A stretch of DNA of 64,000 nucleotides from Pyropia haitanensis (lineage: Eukaryota; Rhodophyta; Bangiophyceae; Bangiales; Bangiaceae), in the NCBI GenBank assembly GCA_008729055.1, contig SDUX01000007.1:1722064-1786063 (forward strand), read 5' to 3'. This document shows, piece after piece, positions 11,607 to 25,222 of the stretch (positions are counted from its first letter, which is position 1; every line of letters begins with the position of its first letter). A program made the position numbers and the translations under genes. Below the pieces are notes generated by a model. That model did no database searches and was not told where the DNA came from. It saw only the letters and a program-made list of their open reading frames with translations.

Positions 11607-11986
11607 CGCCCCCCGCCCCCTCGCCGAGGCGGGGGCGGTCCGGCTCGGCCGCGCGCGGCGGCCACACCCCCACCGCCGCCCCACGCGCGCGCGCCTGCCC
11701 CCCCTCGCTGTCAACGCGCGATGCGCGGCCGTCGCGGGTGGCGGCCCCATGGGAGCGGCGCGCTTCACGCCCACATGGATGGCCAGATGGAGGGGGGGGG
11801 GGGGGGCGCGTGCCGTGGCGCGCTCGTGCCCACCGCTCCACCCCCCCACCTCCCGTCCTCTACCATAAGAGCGCGGCGGTGGGGAGCCCCCTCGCCGACC
11901 GGCGCCAGACGAGGCGGCCGCCACCGCCGTTGCCACGCCAACCGGCACCATCCCCACTGCCAGCGGCGCACGCTCCGTCCCCACCC

Positions 11987-13228
11987 ATGTGGCGGGCCGC
12001 GTCCCCGCCGCCGCCCCCCCTGCCTCCCCCCCGCGGGCCGCGGCCGCCGGCGTCCCCATTGGGTCGGCTGATGCTGTCCCTTGACGCACCCGCGGCGGGG
12101 GCGGTGTCCCCCCGCGGCTGCCCCGGCCGCGTGCCACTGGCCGCGGCGATGGGCAGCGTGCCCCACCCGTTTGGGGAGCTGACCATGCCGCCGCTGCCGC
12201 CGGCCGACGGCGGCGCCGCCGCCGCGCTCGCCGCGACCGACACGGACCTCCCGCTGTCGGATTCGCCTGCGTTGGGTGGTCCCGCGGCGGTGGCGGTAGC
12301 TGTGGACGGGGCCGCCGACGCGGCGGGCGTCGGCTTTGGCGTCCACCCGTGTGAGAGCGCGATGCTCTGCAACGATGACAGCTACCTGGGTGGCCTGGAT
12401 GGGCCACCGGCCAGCTGCTTTGAGTTGCCGCCGCCGCCAACGCCCAGGCGCCTTGCCGAGCTGCAGGCGGCCTACCCGGGCGCGGCTGCGCTGCAGGTGG
12501 GTTTGGAAGCCTTGGGACAGAGGCCGACGGGCGCTCCGGTAGTGGTGTGGAGCCACCACCGCAGCCGCGCCGACATGAACGACCCCGATAACATCACGGC
12601 GGCCACGTACTTGGGGGCAAACCAGTATGGCGGTCAGCCGGTCGGCGCAGAGGCGGAGCGCGCGTCTGGCGAGGCGTGGTCCGTCTGGGGAGGGCGGCTA
12701 GCAGACGGCGCGGCGTGTGGAGCGGCGGCCTTTCCCGTCGCGCCCGCCGTCGCGCCCATCGCCGTGGCCGACGCCGAGGCGGTGAGCTCGCCCATGTCCT
12801 CGTCGGCGCCCGCCACCACGTGGGCGCTCAGCCCCATGGCGGTGGCGGCAGCCAGGCCCGCGGTAACCGGCGGGGGGGTGACCGTCGTGGCCGCGGCGGG
12901 GGGCGTCGCGGCCACCGCCCCGACGGTGGCGGCGGCGGAGGCCGTCGCGCCGACGCGGCAGCTCAAACGCGGCCGCCCCGCCGCAGGCGCATCGCCTGGG
13001 AGCATCATGAGCGGCGGCCACGCCGGCCACCCGCCCACCCCAGGAGGCGGCGGCGGCGTCGCCGCCAGCGTGTATGGGCCGTGGACGCACCTGCCGTCGC
13101 CGGGACCGCCCACTCCGCCCCCACGGCCCGCCGTGGAGTGGGGGACGGCAGCGGCCGCGGCGGGCTCCCGCACCACCTCGCATCTGCACAGCAGCGTGGC
13201 GGCGACAGCGCCGACGCGGCAGGCCGAG

Positions 13229-13279
<51 letters not shown>

Positions 13280-14134
13280 CGGCCCCACAGCGGGGTGACA
13301 CGGGCGATGCGGTTTGACCCGGCCGCCCCCTCCCGGCAGGGGGTCTCCGCTGCGGCGCCCGCCGCGCCGGCTGTTGGCGGGCGTGCGCCGCCGCTGGCGG
13401 GGCTGACGCTCTCCCCTGCGTCGGCAGCGCGGACGGGTGGCGGCGGCAGCGTCGGACCGGCTGGCCGTGGGGGCCCTGGCGCCAGCGCGGGCGCGGGGCG
13501 GCCAACCACGAGGGGCGGCGGCAGCGGCGGCGGCGGCGGCGGCGGTGGTGGCGCCGCCGCCGCCGCCGCTCACGACACCCCCCCCGCGAGTGCCACCTCT
13601 GCCAGCGACGACGATGGGGACGGGTCGGACGGGTCGCCCTGCCGGTCAGGGCCGGCGGCGACGCGGTCGGTGGCGGAGCGGCACCACCTGCGCGTGCTGC
13701 ACTGGCGCCGCTCCCGCGACAAGGTCAACCGGCGGCTGTCCTACCTGCTCGATGTGCTGCCCCCCGCGGCGGAGCCGGTCAAACACAAGGCGGGCAGGCT
13801 ATCCTACACGACCGAGCAGGTGCTGCGGCTGCTGCGGAAGAACGCGCGGCTGGAACTGGAGCTCGCCACCCGCACCCGCGAGGACCTCTACGTCTTTCTC
13901 GCCGGCCGCGCGGCGGGCGCGGCGAGCCTCATCGACGCCCTCGAGCCGCTGCTGCAGCTGTGCCTGGGGCCCACCAGCGGCTGGGCCGCGGCGGAGGTGT
14001 GGGTGGACGCCGCGTCGGCGGCGGCGGCGGCGGCGGAGGCGGCGACGGCGGCGGCGACGGCGGCGGCGGGGGCGCCGACGGGGGCGGCGTCCCGCAAGGG
14101 GAAGGGCCCGCGCAGGGCGGCTCTGTCGGTCGGG

Positions 14135-14186
<52 letters not shown>

Positions 14187-15487
14187 TCGGCGGCGGCGGC
14201 GGCGTCGGGGGTGGCGGCGGTGCCCAGTGGAATGCTCGACGAGGCGCCAAGGGCGGTGTCACGTCCGCACAGGGGGCGCCCGACGCCGTCGCCGCCGCCG
14301 CCGCCGCCGCGTCGGGAGCGGCCGGCCGGGCGGGGGCGCCCCCCCCAGCGTCCATGCGGGTCGTGTGGGCCCGGTTTGCCGACGGCACCGGCACGCTCGG
14401 CGGGACCACCTCGTGCTGCTCCAACCGGACCGGGTGCATCTGCGGGGCCCCCCCCCGGCGGGCGGGGCGGCCACCCACGGCGGCGGCGGCGACGATGGCG
14501 GCGGCGACAGCGACGCCGACGAGAATGGCGACAAGCAGTTTGTCGGGGGCCTCCTCTGGGAGTACGACACGCCCGTCGCGCGGGCGCTGCGGCGGGCGCA
14601 CCGGCTGGCCGCGGCGGCGCCGGGCGTCGGCCACGCCGCCGAGGTTGCCGCCGCCGCCCGCGCCGCGACCGCGTCGCCCTTCCCGCGCTGGCACAGCCGC
14701 GGTGGGGGGGGGTGGCGGGGGCGCCGCCGCCGCCGCCGCCGGGCGGCGGCGCCGCCTCTGGCGGCGCCGTCACCGCGGCGGCGGCGGCGGCGGGCGCCGC
14801 CGCCGCGGCGGCGGCCGCCGCCGGGCCGTTGCCGGCGGCGGGCGTCCCCGTCGCGGCCACGCTCACCATCCCCGTGCCGGCGTTTGCGCCCGCCGTTGGC
14901 GGGCCGCTGGCGGCCGACCCCCGCAGCGTCGTGCCGCTCCTCGGGTCGGCCTTGGCCGCGATGCGCGCGGCGGGGCGGCACCCGGCGGCCGCGTCGGCCG
15001 CCGCGGCCGCGGCGGCGGCCGGCACCCGCGGCGGCGGCCACCCGCTGGCCGCCGCGGCGGCCCGCGCCCCTGGCGGTGGTGGTGGGGGGGGTGCCGCCGC
15101 CGCCGCCGCCGCCGCCGCCGGCACGCACGGCGGCTGTGCGGTCACGGCCGCCTACACGGGCGCCGCCGCGGTGGTTGTGCTGACCGACGTGGCCGCCCGC
15201 GTGTTTGACCCGCACCACTGGGAGCTGTGCACGTCCATGGCGTGGGTGGTTGGCGCCGCGTGGGCGGCCAACCCGGCGTCGGCCGCGCCGGCGGGCGCGG
15301 CGGGCGGGGGGGGGGCTGCCGGGGGGGGGGGGGGGGGGGGGGGGGCGGCTCGGCGGGCACGCGGGGGAGGCAGGGGGGGGGGGGGGGGGGGGAAGCGGAA
15401 GCGGGGGGGGGGGGGGGGGGGGGGGGGGGGGTGGCGCGTGACGTGCCGCCGCCACTGGCCTCGACGGGCGGCGCGGGCGGCGGCTGA
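11987..15487 (+). CDS. bHLH-like transcription factor, frame broken at two G/C runs
   Basis: The protein is a probable DNA-binding regulator. Counting from the ATG at 11987 (an alternative ATG is at 12071), about residues 565-625 form a bHLH-like region. The basic part and helix 1 read HWRRSRDKVNRRLSYLLDVL, and after a short loop helix 2 reads AGRLSYTTEQVLRLLRKNAR. The classic H-E-R pattern of E-box binders is not obvious, so DNA specificity is open. The N-terminal half is Ala/Gly/Pro-rich. Downstream, sensible sequence jumps frame in the C run at 14449-14457 (to QFVGGLLWEYDTPVARAL) and again in the G run near 14701-14710 (to PVAATLTIPVPAFAPAV and RVFDPHHWELCTSMAWVVG). Each jump is equivalent to one missing base. 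The stop lies in or after poly-G tracts (15306-15430), so the end at 15487 is tentative. Confidence 0.65.
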
Positions 15488-15967
15488 GGGAGGGCGGTCG
15501 CGTCGCGGGGAGCCGGCCGCCGGCCGCGGCGGATGCATGTACACCACACCACTTAACAACGCTCATACGTCGGTTCTTTGTTCCTAGGATGGGGCCGCCC
15601 GCGGGCAATGGCAACGGCGGGACAGCAAACGAGCAGGCTGCGGGAGGTCGGGCAGAGCACCAAAGCGGGGGCCGCGCACGCGGGCGGCCGCGGCGGCGAC
15701 GGCGCGGCCGGGCAGTCGCCCCCGCTTCCCAGACGAGTGGCAGGCGGCTGGCGACTGGCAACGGCGGCGGCGGCGGCGACGGGACGCTGTAGGGGTGGCG
15801 CGCACGCGCGGGCGTCCAGCGGCGCCCCCCCCCCCCACCCCCTCTGCCGCCCAGCGCAGCGGAAAGAGACGAAAAACACAACCCGTCGCGTGTATTGTCA
15901 GTCCCGGGGCGAGCACCCCGCCTTGGCCCGCCGTCGACCCCCCTCCCCCCACCCCCCCCCCGCGTCG
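15488..15967. other. convergent intergenic region
   Basis: This is the 3' flank shared by the bHLH gene and the exchanger. It is GC-rich with C runs near 15828 and 15950, and I find no gene. Confidence 0.4.
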
Positions 15968-18269
15968 TCAAACCCAGTCCAACACCAGTGCCGCGATGAG
16001 GGCGTAGGCGACAAAAACGCCGTAGCCGCCGAGGAGCAGGAACCCAACGAGCTTGCCCAGCCGCCAGCGGTTGACCGCCAGCAGCGCAAGGAGCGCAAAC
16101 AGGACGACACACAGGATGACGACGGGCACGACAATGGAGCTAACGGGCTGGGTGGGGATGATCTGCGGCTCGCCGAGGATGAGGTGGCCGAGAAACCACG
16201 GGATCCCCAGGCCGAGGCCAATGTCAAACACGTTGCTGCCGAGCGCGTTGGACACCGCCATGTCCCCCCGCCCCTGCTTGGCAACCGTAATCGAGGCGAG
16301 CGCGTCGGGCACAGACGTGCCCGCCGCGAGGATGGTCAGGCCCAGCACAGAGGCGGGGATGTTGACAATGCACCCGGCGTGGCGGGCGGCCTCGACCATT
16401 GCAAACGAGATGCCCCCAATCCACAAGACCGACGCGAGGAACGTGACGGGCCACCACTTGGCCCACCGGTCCTTGGCGCAGTTGAGGATGGTCAGCCGGA
16501 ACGCGGTGGACCACAGCCACACCCCGGGGAAGAGCACCCACCCCATCGCCGACGTCGGGCGGGGCACGCCCGCCAGCATCGGGCCGTCCCCCTCCTCCTC
16601 CTCTTCCCCGACGCTCGCCGCCGAGCCGCCGTCGCTGCCGCCCATTGGGTTGGAAAACGAGACCGACGGCATGCGCCCCGTCAGGGACGCGGCACCATCG
16701 GCCGACGACAGCGACGACGCCGCCTCCATCCGCTTCATCGCAATGGCCGCCATGCCAGCCTTGCGGAGGTACGTCCGCGCCGTCTGCGAGCCACCGGGGG
16801 GGAAGGTCGGCACGCCAGACGCGTCGAGGAGGTCCATCTCGGTGAGGCGCACCCGCCACGCGGCCACATCGTCAATCAGGCTCGCCTTGTCCGCCGCGGC
16901 GGTGCCCTCCCGCGTGGCGCGGGTGGGCCCGGCCGCCTCGTCCCCTGCGATAGGCCCAGCTGCCCAGTCCCCATTGCCGTTGGCAGCCTCCACATCGCGC
17001 GCGTGCGCCGTCGCCTGCGCCCGTGCGCGGCGCTTGTCACTCCACGACTTGGCAGCCCGCATGTAGGGCTTGTTGCCCCACTTCATAAACGCAATGTAGC
17101 CGAGGTAGCTAACAATGAGGATGAGCCCTTCGTACCAGGTGGCCTCGGAGCGCGACGTGGCGACGAGGGACAAGAAGAGCAGCGCAATGAAGAGGAAGTA
17201 GAAGAACGAGTCGCGCATCAGGGGGCGCCAGTCGAGCTTGAGCACCGACCCCGCGAGCGCCGCCGCGCTACCAATGATGACAAGAACGTTGAAAACGGCC
17301 GAGCCGACAATCGTACCAACGCCGACCTGACAAGGACAATGGAGGAGGGGATAAAACCGCAACACAGTGCCGACATGAGGACAGTAGGGCCGGCGACACA
17401 CACACCCGCAGAGCGAAAAGAGCACCAAGTGTCCGCGGGATGCAAAACAAACGCGTCAGACGATTGTCCGACCCCTCACCCCCCACCGCCCATCTCCCAG
17501 TCCCCGCAAAGGTCCCAGCATGGCACCGGCGTGCACCAAAATGCATGCATGACAGAACCCCATCCCTCCACAGTCGTCTCCCCTCCTTCCATCGCACCGC
17601 CACACCCACACACCGCCCACACACAAAACGTACCTCATCCTTGGTAACAAACACCGAGATGAGCGACGTAAACAGCTCTGGTGCAGAGCTGCCGGCTGCG
17701 AGAAACGTGGCGCCTGCCACATCATCGCTCAGGCGCAGCTGCTCGCAGATGCGGTCCAACGACGACACAAAGTAGTCGTCCGTGACAATGGCGAGGCCGA
17801 GAAACAGAATCAGCACGCCGGGGATGTAGAGCGCGAGCGACGCGGGGCGCTTGAGGAACGAGTCGGCAGGTGTGCACAAGCCGCCATACGAGTCGAGCTC
17901 CTCGTCGGCGTCGGCCGTCTCTTGACGGCCCGCCGCGGCGGACAGCCGCAGCCCCCGACCCGCCGCCGCCACCCCCCTGTCACCCACAGCCGCCGCCGCC
18001 GCAGCCGCCGACGCCGACGGTACCACATACCGGTATACGCAGACGACGGCGACCGCAAACACCAGCATCGCCGCCTGTATAGGCACCGCCGCGACGCGGC
18101 GGCCACCGCCACGCGCATCGACGCGACCACCCCGCCGACGGCGTGCGCGCGCCGCCTGCACCCGCGCGCTGCCGCCGCCGACGCCTCGTCCACCACCGGC
18201 GCCAGAGCCGCCGCCAACCGCGAGCGACGCGGGAGCCGCCGCCGCCAAAGTGCCACCGTCGTCAGCCAT
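15968..18269 (-). CDS. K+-dependent Na+/Ca2+ exchanger (NCKX, SLC24-type), two exons
   Basis: This is a membrane antiporter of the CaCA superfamily, exporting Ca2+ (with K+) against Na+. The CDS joins 18269-17634 to 17326-15968, giving 664 aa. The start ATG (18267-18269) has an ACC-ATGG context. A hydrophobic segment near residues 62-80 (AAMLVFAVAVVCVYRYV) is a signal peptide or anchor. The alpha-1 repeat reads DDVAGATFLAAGSSAPELFT and continues across the splice junction (VTKDE then VGVGTIVGSAVFN). After a hydrophilic loop of about 150-200 residues containing an acidic run (EEEEEG), the alpha-2 repeat reads LGLTILAAGTSVPDALASIT then SNALGSNVFDIGLGLGIPW. The paired GSSAPE and GTSVPD motifs with SN(A/V)xGSNVFD are diagnostic of this family. 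The C-terminus adds four to five hydrophobic segments. Both exons are in frame without breaks. Confidence 0.95.
17327..17633 (-). other. spliceosomal intron (307 bp) in the exchanger gene
   Basis: The donor reads GAG|GTACGT and the acceptor TTGTCAG|GTCGGC on the minus strand. Removing it joins VTKDE to VGVGTIVGS in phase 0, restoring the conserved alpha-1 repeat. It is the only intron I can define with confidence in the window. Confidence 0.93.
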
Positions 18270-21261
18270 GGTGGCAAGCCGGAAGGCGTGGGGTGGTTGG
18301 GCGGGCGGCGTACCAACCGCCCCCCACGGCCAGTGTTCAGGTGAGAGGGGAGGAGCGCCTATGACAAGACTTGTGGGGGGTGGGGAGGAACAGGCAGCAG
18401 CAGCGGGCGCGGCCGGCAGCGAGCGGGGGAACGACGGCAACAACGGGCGCGTCCCTCCCAAGTCTCTCACCGCCCGGGGAGAGGGGCCGCAGCGGCCGTC
18501 GGGTGTGGCCGGCCGAGGACGCGGGCGACGCGGGCGCAGGGGCCTCGCAGGAGGGAGGGACGCGGGGGGGCGGGGGGGGACGGGCAAGACGTAGCCACGC
18601 TGCGACGCGTCGAGGCGGCACCCGTGCACTCGCGGCGGCCGCGGGGCGGACCGAGCCGGCTCACGAAGTGGGCCGCAGCCACACCACCTGACCGCTCTTG
18701 CTTAATCGGCCCGCTTAACGTGGGGCCCCTAGCGCGGCGGTGGCGGTCCGGCCGTGGCCCTCAACTAGTGGCTGACGCCGAGATTCCCACTAAGGTTGGC
18801 AACGTTGGTGGGGAAACGCCACCCCGCACGGCAGCGAGAGTGGCGCGTGCCACCGCCCGCCGGCCCAGCGGCCAACATCGGGAAGGAGGCAACCACCGAG
18901 ATGTGGTGGAAGAGCCCAAACCGCCCAAAATTAGTCAAAAGTATTTGACGGCGGACGTAGAAACACACCCGTCCCTTGTTGCCCACGCCATGCGAGCGCA
19001 CGTGCCGGGCTGGCCGCCGAGGGGGGTTGCGTGACGACCTTCTCAGCCAAGCACGCCGACAAGGCGACCGAGTGCGCCACGCTGACCGCGTTGCAGGCCC
19101 TGCCGCCAGCCTTTTTCGCAGGGGGATACGGAAAACTACCGCACGGGCGCAGACAGTAAGGGCCCTTGGTATGGGCAGCGCTCCCAGCCTTTCGTGCGGT
19201 CCCGGGCCACCCCTCCTCCGTCCAGCGCATGCCTTGCGGTGGCAGATGCGGCGCACACGCCACCACAACGGGGCCTGGACAGACCCGTGGCACGCGCCCG
19301 CCCGTGCCGTCGGAGTTTTATGACGTGAGCTTGGATCTCCCGGCGGCGGGTACCACGGGTGCTCGGTGCCTGGTCACCGCATCTCGTCGGTTCATTGGTC
19401 AATCGTGCTCACCATCAGCCGGATGCGGCCAATGGCACGCCACTACAGCTCCAATCCGTGCTGCCCAATGGTCGGGCGTGGACTGTCGCTGACGCCAGCT
19501 TCCAGTCGTGACGGGATCGGCCGCGTGCAGCCGCAGGTCATCAATATTCGGCCGAATCGATCAAAGCCAGTCGCGGACGGGTGTCAAGCGCCCCGCGCTC
19601 CACGGGCCGTGATCCAGAGATCCAGCAGGGGCCGACGCCGCGTTGGGGTGAACGCCAGGTGGGCCGGCCCGGCCGGTCCTCATGCCCGTCCTGTCTCCTC
19701 CCCCGCCCCATGCATCCCCAGGTGGGGTCAGTAGCCCGGTGCGGCACCCGGCACCCCCGTCGTGTGTCGCGCCGTCGGCACCGTACTGTTTCCTGGACTC
19801 CATGGCCCGCCGTGTGCCGCCCGCTCTACACTTGCTGCGGCAGGCACATTCCGACCAGATGGCGGCAGTGCTGCACCGCCGCCAGTTCTCTCCTCTGTGC
19901 CGGGTCGCAAGCCGTGTGCCGTTGCGGCTCGTCAGGGGCGGACGTCCGCGGCGGGGAACGAGGTGTCGAGGCGTGCAAGACGTCTGGCGAGGGCGGCTCC
20001 AGGGCGACACGCGAGGTGGCGTTTGCTACACGCTACCCCCCCCTCTGCTCTCTGTTCTTACTTGTTTCTGGAACCTTGCGAGCAAGCACGGCCTACCACA
20101 TTCATGCATTCTGTTGTCTGCGTTTGTTGTTGTTGGCTTGCCTCGCTCGTTGCCCCGCCATTGGGCAGGCGGAGAGCGGTCCGAACAGACGCCGAGCCTC
20201 CACAACTCAACCGCCTGCTCCTCCCCGCCTTCCCCGCGCCCCCCAGACTTCCTTCTCGTCCCACATAACCACCTGTCGCTGCTGCACCCGGGCAGCGGCC
20301 GCGGCCCCCTATCCTCCCCGCATTCCACGCGCCGACGCCCATCGCTCGCCCGGCAGCGTGTCGCTGTCGGGACGCGACGGGAGGGTGGAGGACTGCCAGC
20401 CCCACCTTCCCCCCCCGCCCCCTTGGTTTCACTGCAGGATATGGCCGCGGAGGGGTGTTCTAAGCAAAAGCGGCAGCGCCACTACGGCCGCGCCTGGGGA
20501 GCCGTCTGTTCTGTTGTCGGGCACGACGACGGCACGGCCGTGCTAGAGGAACGCGCCGGCATTGCTGACAGCACAGGCCGTGTAGCGGGATCACGGGCGT
20601 CGCACCGTCGGGCATTGCGCCGTGGTGGTGGAATGAGCAGCACAGCGAGCCGATCGGTTTGGAAATTCTCCCGTTCACACGCGGTGGCCCCTGACAGCCT
20701 CTCCTGACATTCCGTACAGCGCGTCCAGCGCGGGCGTCCCCTGCGGTTCTTGTACCTCAGCCGGTCGCTGTCGTGGGACAGAGACGAATTCAGGACATAA
20801 ATTACTTCAAAATGAGCCAGTGTGATGGTAATTAACACAATGTACAGCTCGTGTGTTCCCCCCCCTCCAGACTCCTCGTTTTGGCCTATGCACCACCATC
20901 CGTCCCCCGAGGTCTTGGGGTTTGACACGACTGCGCGGCCGTGGCGGCAGCGCTGCGCCGCGTCCAGGCGGCCCACCCACCACGTGGCGGCGTGCGATCC
21001 CGCGTCGGCATCCGCGCTTCGCGCCACCGCCATTCCGCTCGCCGGTCACCGCGGCGCCGCCCACACCGCGCGTGCTGTGCGGGGCGCGCCGTCCTCCCCG
21101 CCATCCGCAGCCGCCCCCCCCCCCCCCCGCCGCCGCCCCCCCCCCCCCTTGGCTGCCCCCATCCGTTTCCCCCCCCTCCCCCCCACCTGTCGTCCACCTC
21201 CTGCCTGCTTGTGTCCTTGCTTTCCCCCCCTCCCTCACTGCCCCGCCCGGCGGCGGCGGCG
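18270..21261. other. divergent spacer between exchanger and TERT
   Basis: This region of about 3 kb is the 5' flank of two divergent genes. The first 350 bp are probably exchanger leader. Beyond that I see no recognisable gene. An open frame (19682-20707, +) and one on the other strand (20482-21033) have mixed composition without known motifs. A pyrimidine-rich stretch (21110-21240) precedes the TERT coding region. Confidence 0.4.
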
Positions 21262-21506
21262 ATGCACCCCTCTTCCCCTCCGCCGCCGGCGGCGGCGGCG
21301 ACGCCGCCACCGGCCGCCGCCGCCGACCGCCGCCACCGCCGCCGCCGCCGTGGCCGCCGCGGCGGCGGCGGCGGCGGCGGCGGCAGCGGCAGCGGTGGCG
21401 GCGGCGGCGGCGGCGGCGCCGCCGCGGCGCCCCCCCCCCCCATCGCCACCTGTGGCACCACCACGGCCGCCCCCACCGCCGCCGCCCCAACCGCCGCGGC
21501 TGCCAC

Positions 21507-21549
<43 letters not shown>

Positions 21550-21900
21550 ACGGCTGGCGGCGGCGGCATCGGCGGCAGCGGCGGGTACCCCCCCCCCCCC
21601 CGGTTGCGGTACAGCGTCCCCCTAGCGGCGCTCTTCCCCCCCCCCCCCCCGGGCACGCGCGGCTCCCCCCCCCCCCACGCCGGTCGTGGCGCTCGGCGCT
21701 CCCCCCCCCCCCCCCCCCCCAGCTCGGGGCGGCTACCCCCCCCCCACCGCCGCCGCCGCGGGTGCCGCCCGCCCTCGCCGCCCCCTTCCCCGCCCACGCG
21801 GCCGAGGCGTTTGGCGCGCCGATGCTGTCCCTCCCCGAGGTGCTGCGGCGGCTCGCGCGGCGGGAGGCGGCCGGCGGCGGCTGGGGTGCGGGTGACCCCA

Positions 21901-21962
<62 letters not shown>

Positions 21963-22350
21963 AGCCCGCGGCGGCGGCGGCCGGCCGGCCGGCCGCCCCG
22001 CCGGGGCGGCACCGCCCTCGTTGCCGGCGGCGGCGGCGCGGCGCTCGTCGCGGCGCCCTGGTGGCGCGCCGCCCTCGCCGCCGCCGGCCACGTGGCGGTG
22101 GCGCACGCGCTCGCCGCCGCGGCGGTCGCCGCGGCGGTGGGGGGGGGGTGGCTGCTGCTGAGCGGCACCGCCGCCGCCGCGGCGGCGCGGCTGGGGGGGG
22201 GGGGGGGCCGCCCCGCGGGGGGGGGGGGGGCTCCTCATCCGCCGCGCCGTCTTGTACAACCGGGGGGGGGGGGGGGGCGCCGCCGCCGCCGCCGCCAGCG
22301 GCCGCGGCGGCAGCCTCGGGCGGCGGTGGGGGGGCGTGCCGCCGCCGCCT

Positions 22351-22390
<40 letters not shown>

Positions 22391-22442
22391 ACCCGCCGCT
22401 GCCGCCGCCGCCACACCCGCCGCTGCCGCCGCCGCCGCCGCC

Positions 22443-22477
<35 letters not shown>

Positions 22478-24197
22478 CGCCCGCCGCAAGCGCCACCGCG
22501 GCCGCGGCGTGGCCACCGCCGCCGCGCCGCCGCCGCCGGCGCCCGCACCGCCGCCGCCGCCGTCGGCGCCCCCCCCCCCCCCCCGCCGCCCGGCGTGGCG
22601 GCGGCCCTCCCCGGCGGGCACCCCCTCGCGGCCGCCACGGGCGGCTCGGCCCGCGGCGCCCGCCGCCTGCACGCCGCCATCTTTCACCCCGCGTGTGACG
22701 GGGCGGCGGCGTGCCGCGGCGGCGGCCGCCCCGCCGGGCGGCCGCCACGCAAGCGTGCGCGGCGGGTGGGGGTGGCGGGGGGGGGGGGGGGGACCCCCCG
22801 CCGTGTGTCGGCGCCGGCGCCGTGCCGGCCGCCGCGCGGCGGCGGCTGCTGGCGGCGCTCGCCGAGGTGGGCGCCCGCGCCGCGGCGGCGCGGCCGCGGG
22901 CGGTGGTCGGGCGGCTGGCGGCGGCGGCGGCGGGGGGGGGGCGGCCGGCACGCCGGCGGCGGCGGGCGGCGGCGGCGGCGGCGGCGGCGGCGCGGGGCGG
23001 CCTCGCCGCGACCCGCCGGTCGACGGTCGGCCGCACCGTGGCGGCGGTGGCGCGGTCGCTGCTGCCGCCGTCGCTCCTCGCCGAGCGTGGCCGCCGCGCG
23101 CTCGACGCGGCGGTCAAGCGCCTCGTCGCGGCGCGCGCGGGCGAGGCGGTTGGCGGCGTGCCGCTGACCGCGGCGGACCTCCCGTGGGCCACCCCGCCGC
23201 CCGTGGCGGCCGCCGCCGCCGCCGGGGGGGGGGGGGGGGTGCCCCCGCCGGGGGGGGGGGCGCCACCGCCGGCCGCCCGCGTGGGCGGCGCGCCACGCGG
23301 CGGCGCTGGGCGGGTGGCTGCTCGCGGGGCTGGCCGCGCCGCTGCTCCGCGCCGCGTGGCACGCGACAGACGCGCCGGTGAGCCGCCGGCGGGTGCGGTA
23401 CGTGCCGCACGGGGTGTGGGGGGGGTGGGCCGCCGCCGCCGTCGGCCGCCTCGTTGGGGGGGGGGGGACGACCCGCGCGCCGCCGCCACCGCCGCCGCCG
23501 CCGGGAATGGGCCTGGTGGTGGTAGCGGCGGCAGCAGTGGCGGCGGCGGCGGCGGCGGCGGTGGGGGTGGGGGTGGGGGTGGTGGTCGTGGTGGTGGTGG
23601 TGGTGACGGCGGCGAGGGGGCGGCGGCGGCCGCCGCCGCCGCCGCCGGCCGCCCCCCCCCACCGCCGCTGCTCGTGCCGGTCACCGCCGCGGCGGCGGCG
23701 GCGGCGGCGCGCCGGCAGCGGCGCGCCTTTGCCGTGCCGCCCCGCGGCGGCGGCGGCCTCGCCGTCTACCGCGGGCGGCTGGCGCCCAAGGCGGGCGTGC
23801 CGACCGCCGCGGCCGCCCGCGCCGCCGCCGCGGGCGGCGGCCGCGGCGGGGGTGCCCGCCTGGTGCAGGCCGCCACGACGGTCGGCGTGCCCCGCGGGGA
23901 CGCCCCCGCGCCCGCATCCCCGCCGGCGGCGGCGGCGGCGGCGCCGGCGGCGGCGCCGGCGGCGGCGCCGGTGCCGCCGCCGCCGCCGCTGCGGATGGCG
24001 CGGCACACGTTTGTCGCCGCCGCGCGGGCGGTGCTGGCGTACGAGCGCCGCCGCGGGGCGGCGCGGGCGGGGGGGGGGGTGTGGGGGGCCACCCTCGGGG
24101 GGGGGGGGGAGTTTGGCGCCCGCTGGGCCGCGTTTGTGGCCGACGTGCGCCGGTGGCGGCGGCGCCAGGGGGGGAGGGGGGGGGGGGGGGGGGGGGG

Positions 24198-24259
<62 letters not shown>

Positions 24260-24706
24260 GGTCGCGGTCGCGCAAGCGGCGGCGGCCGCCGGCCGGCGGT
24301 GCCGCGAGTGGCGGCCCGCCGCGGGTGCGGCGGCGGCGGTCGCCGCCGCCGCCGTCGGCGGCGGCGGCCGCGACGGCTGGCGCGGCGGCGGCGGCGGCGG
24401 CGGCGCCCACCGTGGCCGGCGCGCCGTCGGCGGCGGCAGCGGCAGCAGCGCCGTCGACGGCTGCGGCGGCGGCAGCGGCAGCGGCATCGGCGGCGGCGGC
24501 GTCTGCGGCGGCGGCAGCGGCGGCCCCCCCCCCCCCCTCCACGACCCCCGCCGGCGGCGCCCCCCCCCCCATCTACTTTGCCACCGTCGACGTTGCCGCC
24601 GCGTTTGACACCATCCCGCACGGCCCGCTCCTCGACGCGGTCCTCCCCGCCGCCCTCGCCGCCGCCCACTACACCGTCTACCGGTTCACGCTGCTACGGC
24701 CGCCGC

Positions 24707-24749
<43 letters not shown>

Positions 24750-24821
24750 GCGGCGGGTGCGGCGGTCGCCGCGGTGGCTCGCGCTCGACGCTGCCGACGC
24801 GGCGGCGGTGTGGCGGTGGGC

Positions 24822-24852
<31 letters not shown>

Positions 24853-25179
24853 GGGGGGGGCGCCGCCGCGGGCGCGACGCTCGCCGCCGCCGCCCCTGGT
24901 GGGGGTGGCCGTCGGCGTGGCGGTGCCGCCGGCGGCGCCGCCGCCGCGCCGCCGCCGCCGCCCTTTCACCTCCTCCTCGCGGCGGGGCTGGTGCCCGCCG
25001 CGGCGGGCGCGGTGGCGGTCCAGACCGGCCCGCCCGTGTGCCTCAGCCGCGACGCGCTGCTCGCGGGCATTGGCGGGCTCGTCCGCGAGCACCTCGTCCT
25101 CCTCCCCGGCCGCCGCCGCCCCGCGGCCGCCGCGGGTGCGACGGCCGCCGCCGCCGCCGCCGCCGCGGCGGCGACGGCG

Positions 25180-25222
<43 letters not shown>

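Noticed and set aside
14259..16112. 617-codon minus-strand frame spanning the bHLH end and exchanger end
   Set aside because: Arg/Pro/Ala low complexity; it overlaps two better supported genes on different frames and strands.
19682..20707. 341-codon frame with a possible presequence (MARRVPPALHLLRQ)
   Set aside because: Composition drifts to UTR-like sequence and no known motif appears; unsupported without transcripts.
20886..23684. 932-codon minus-strand frame opposite TERT
   Set aside because: Mirror of GGC/GCC repeats with no motif; TERT motifs on the plus strand are decisive.
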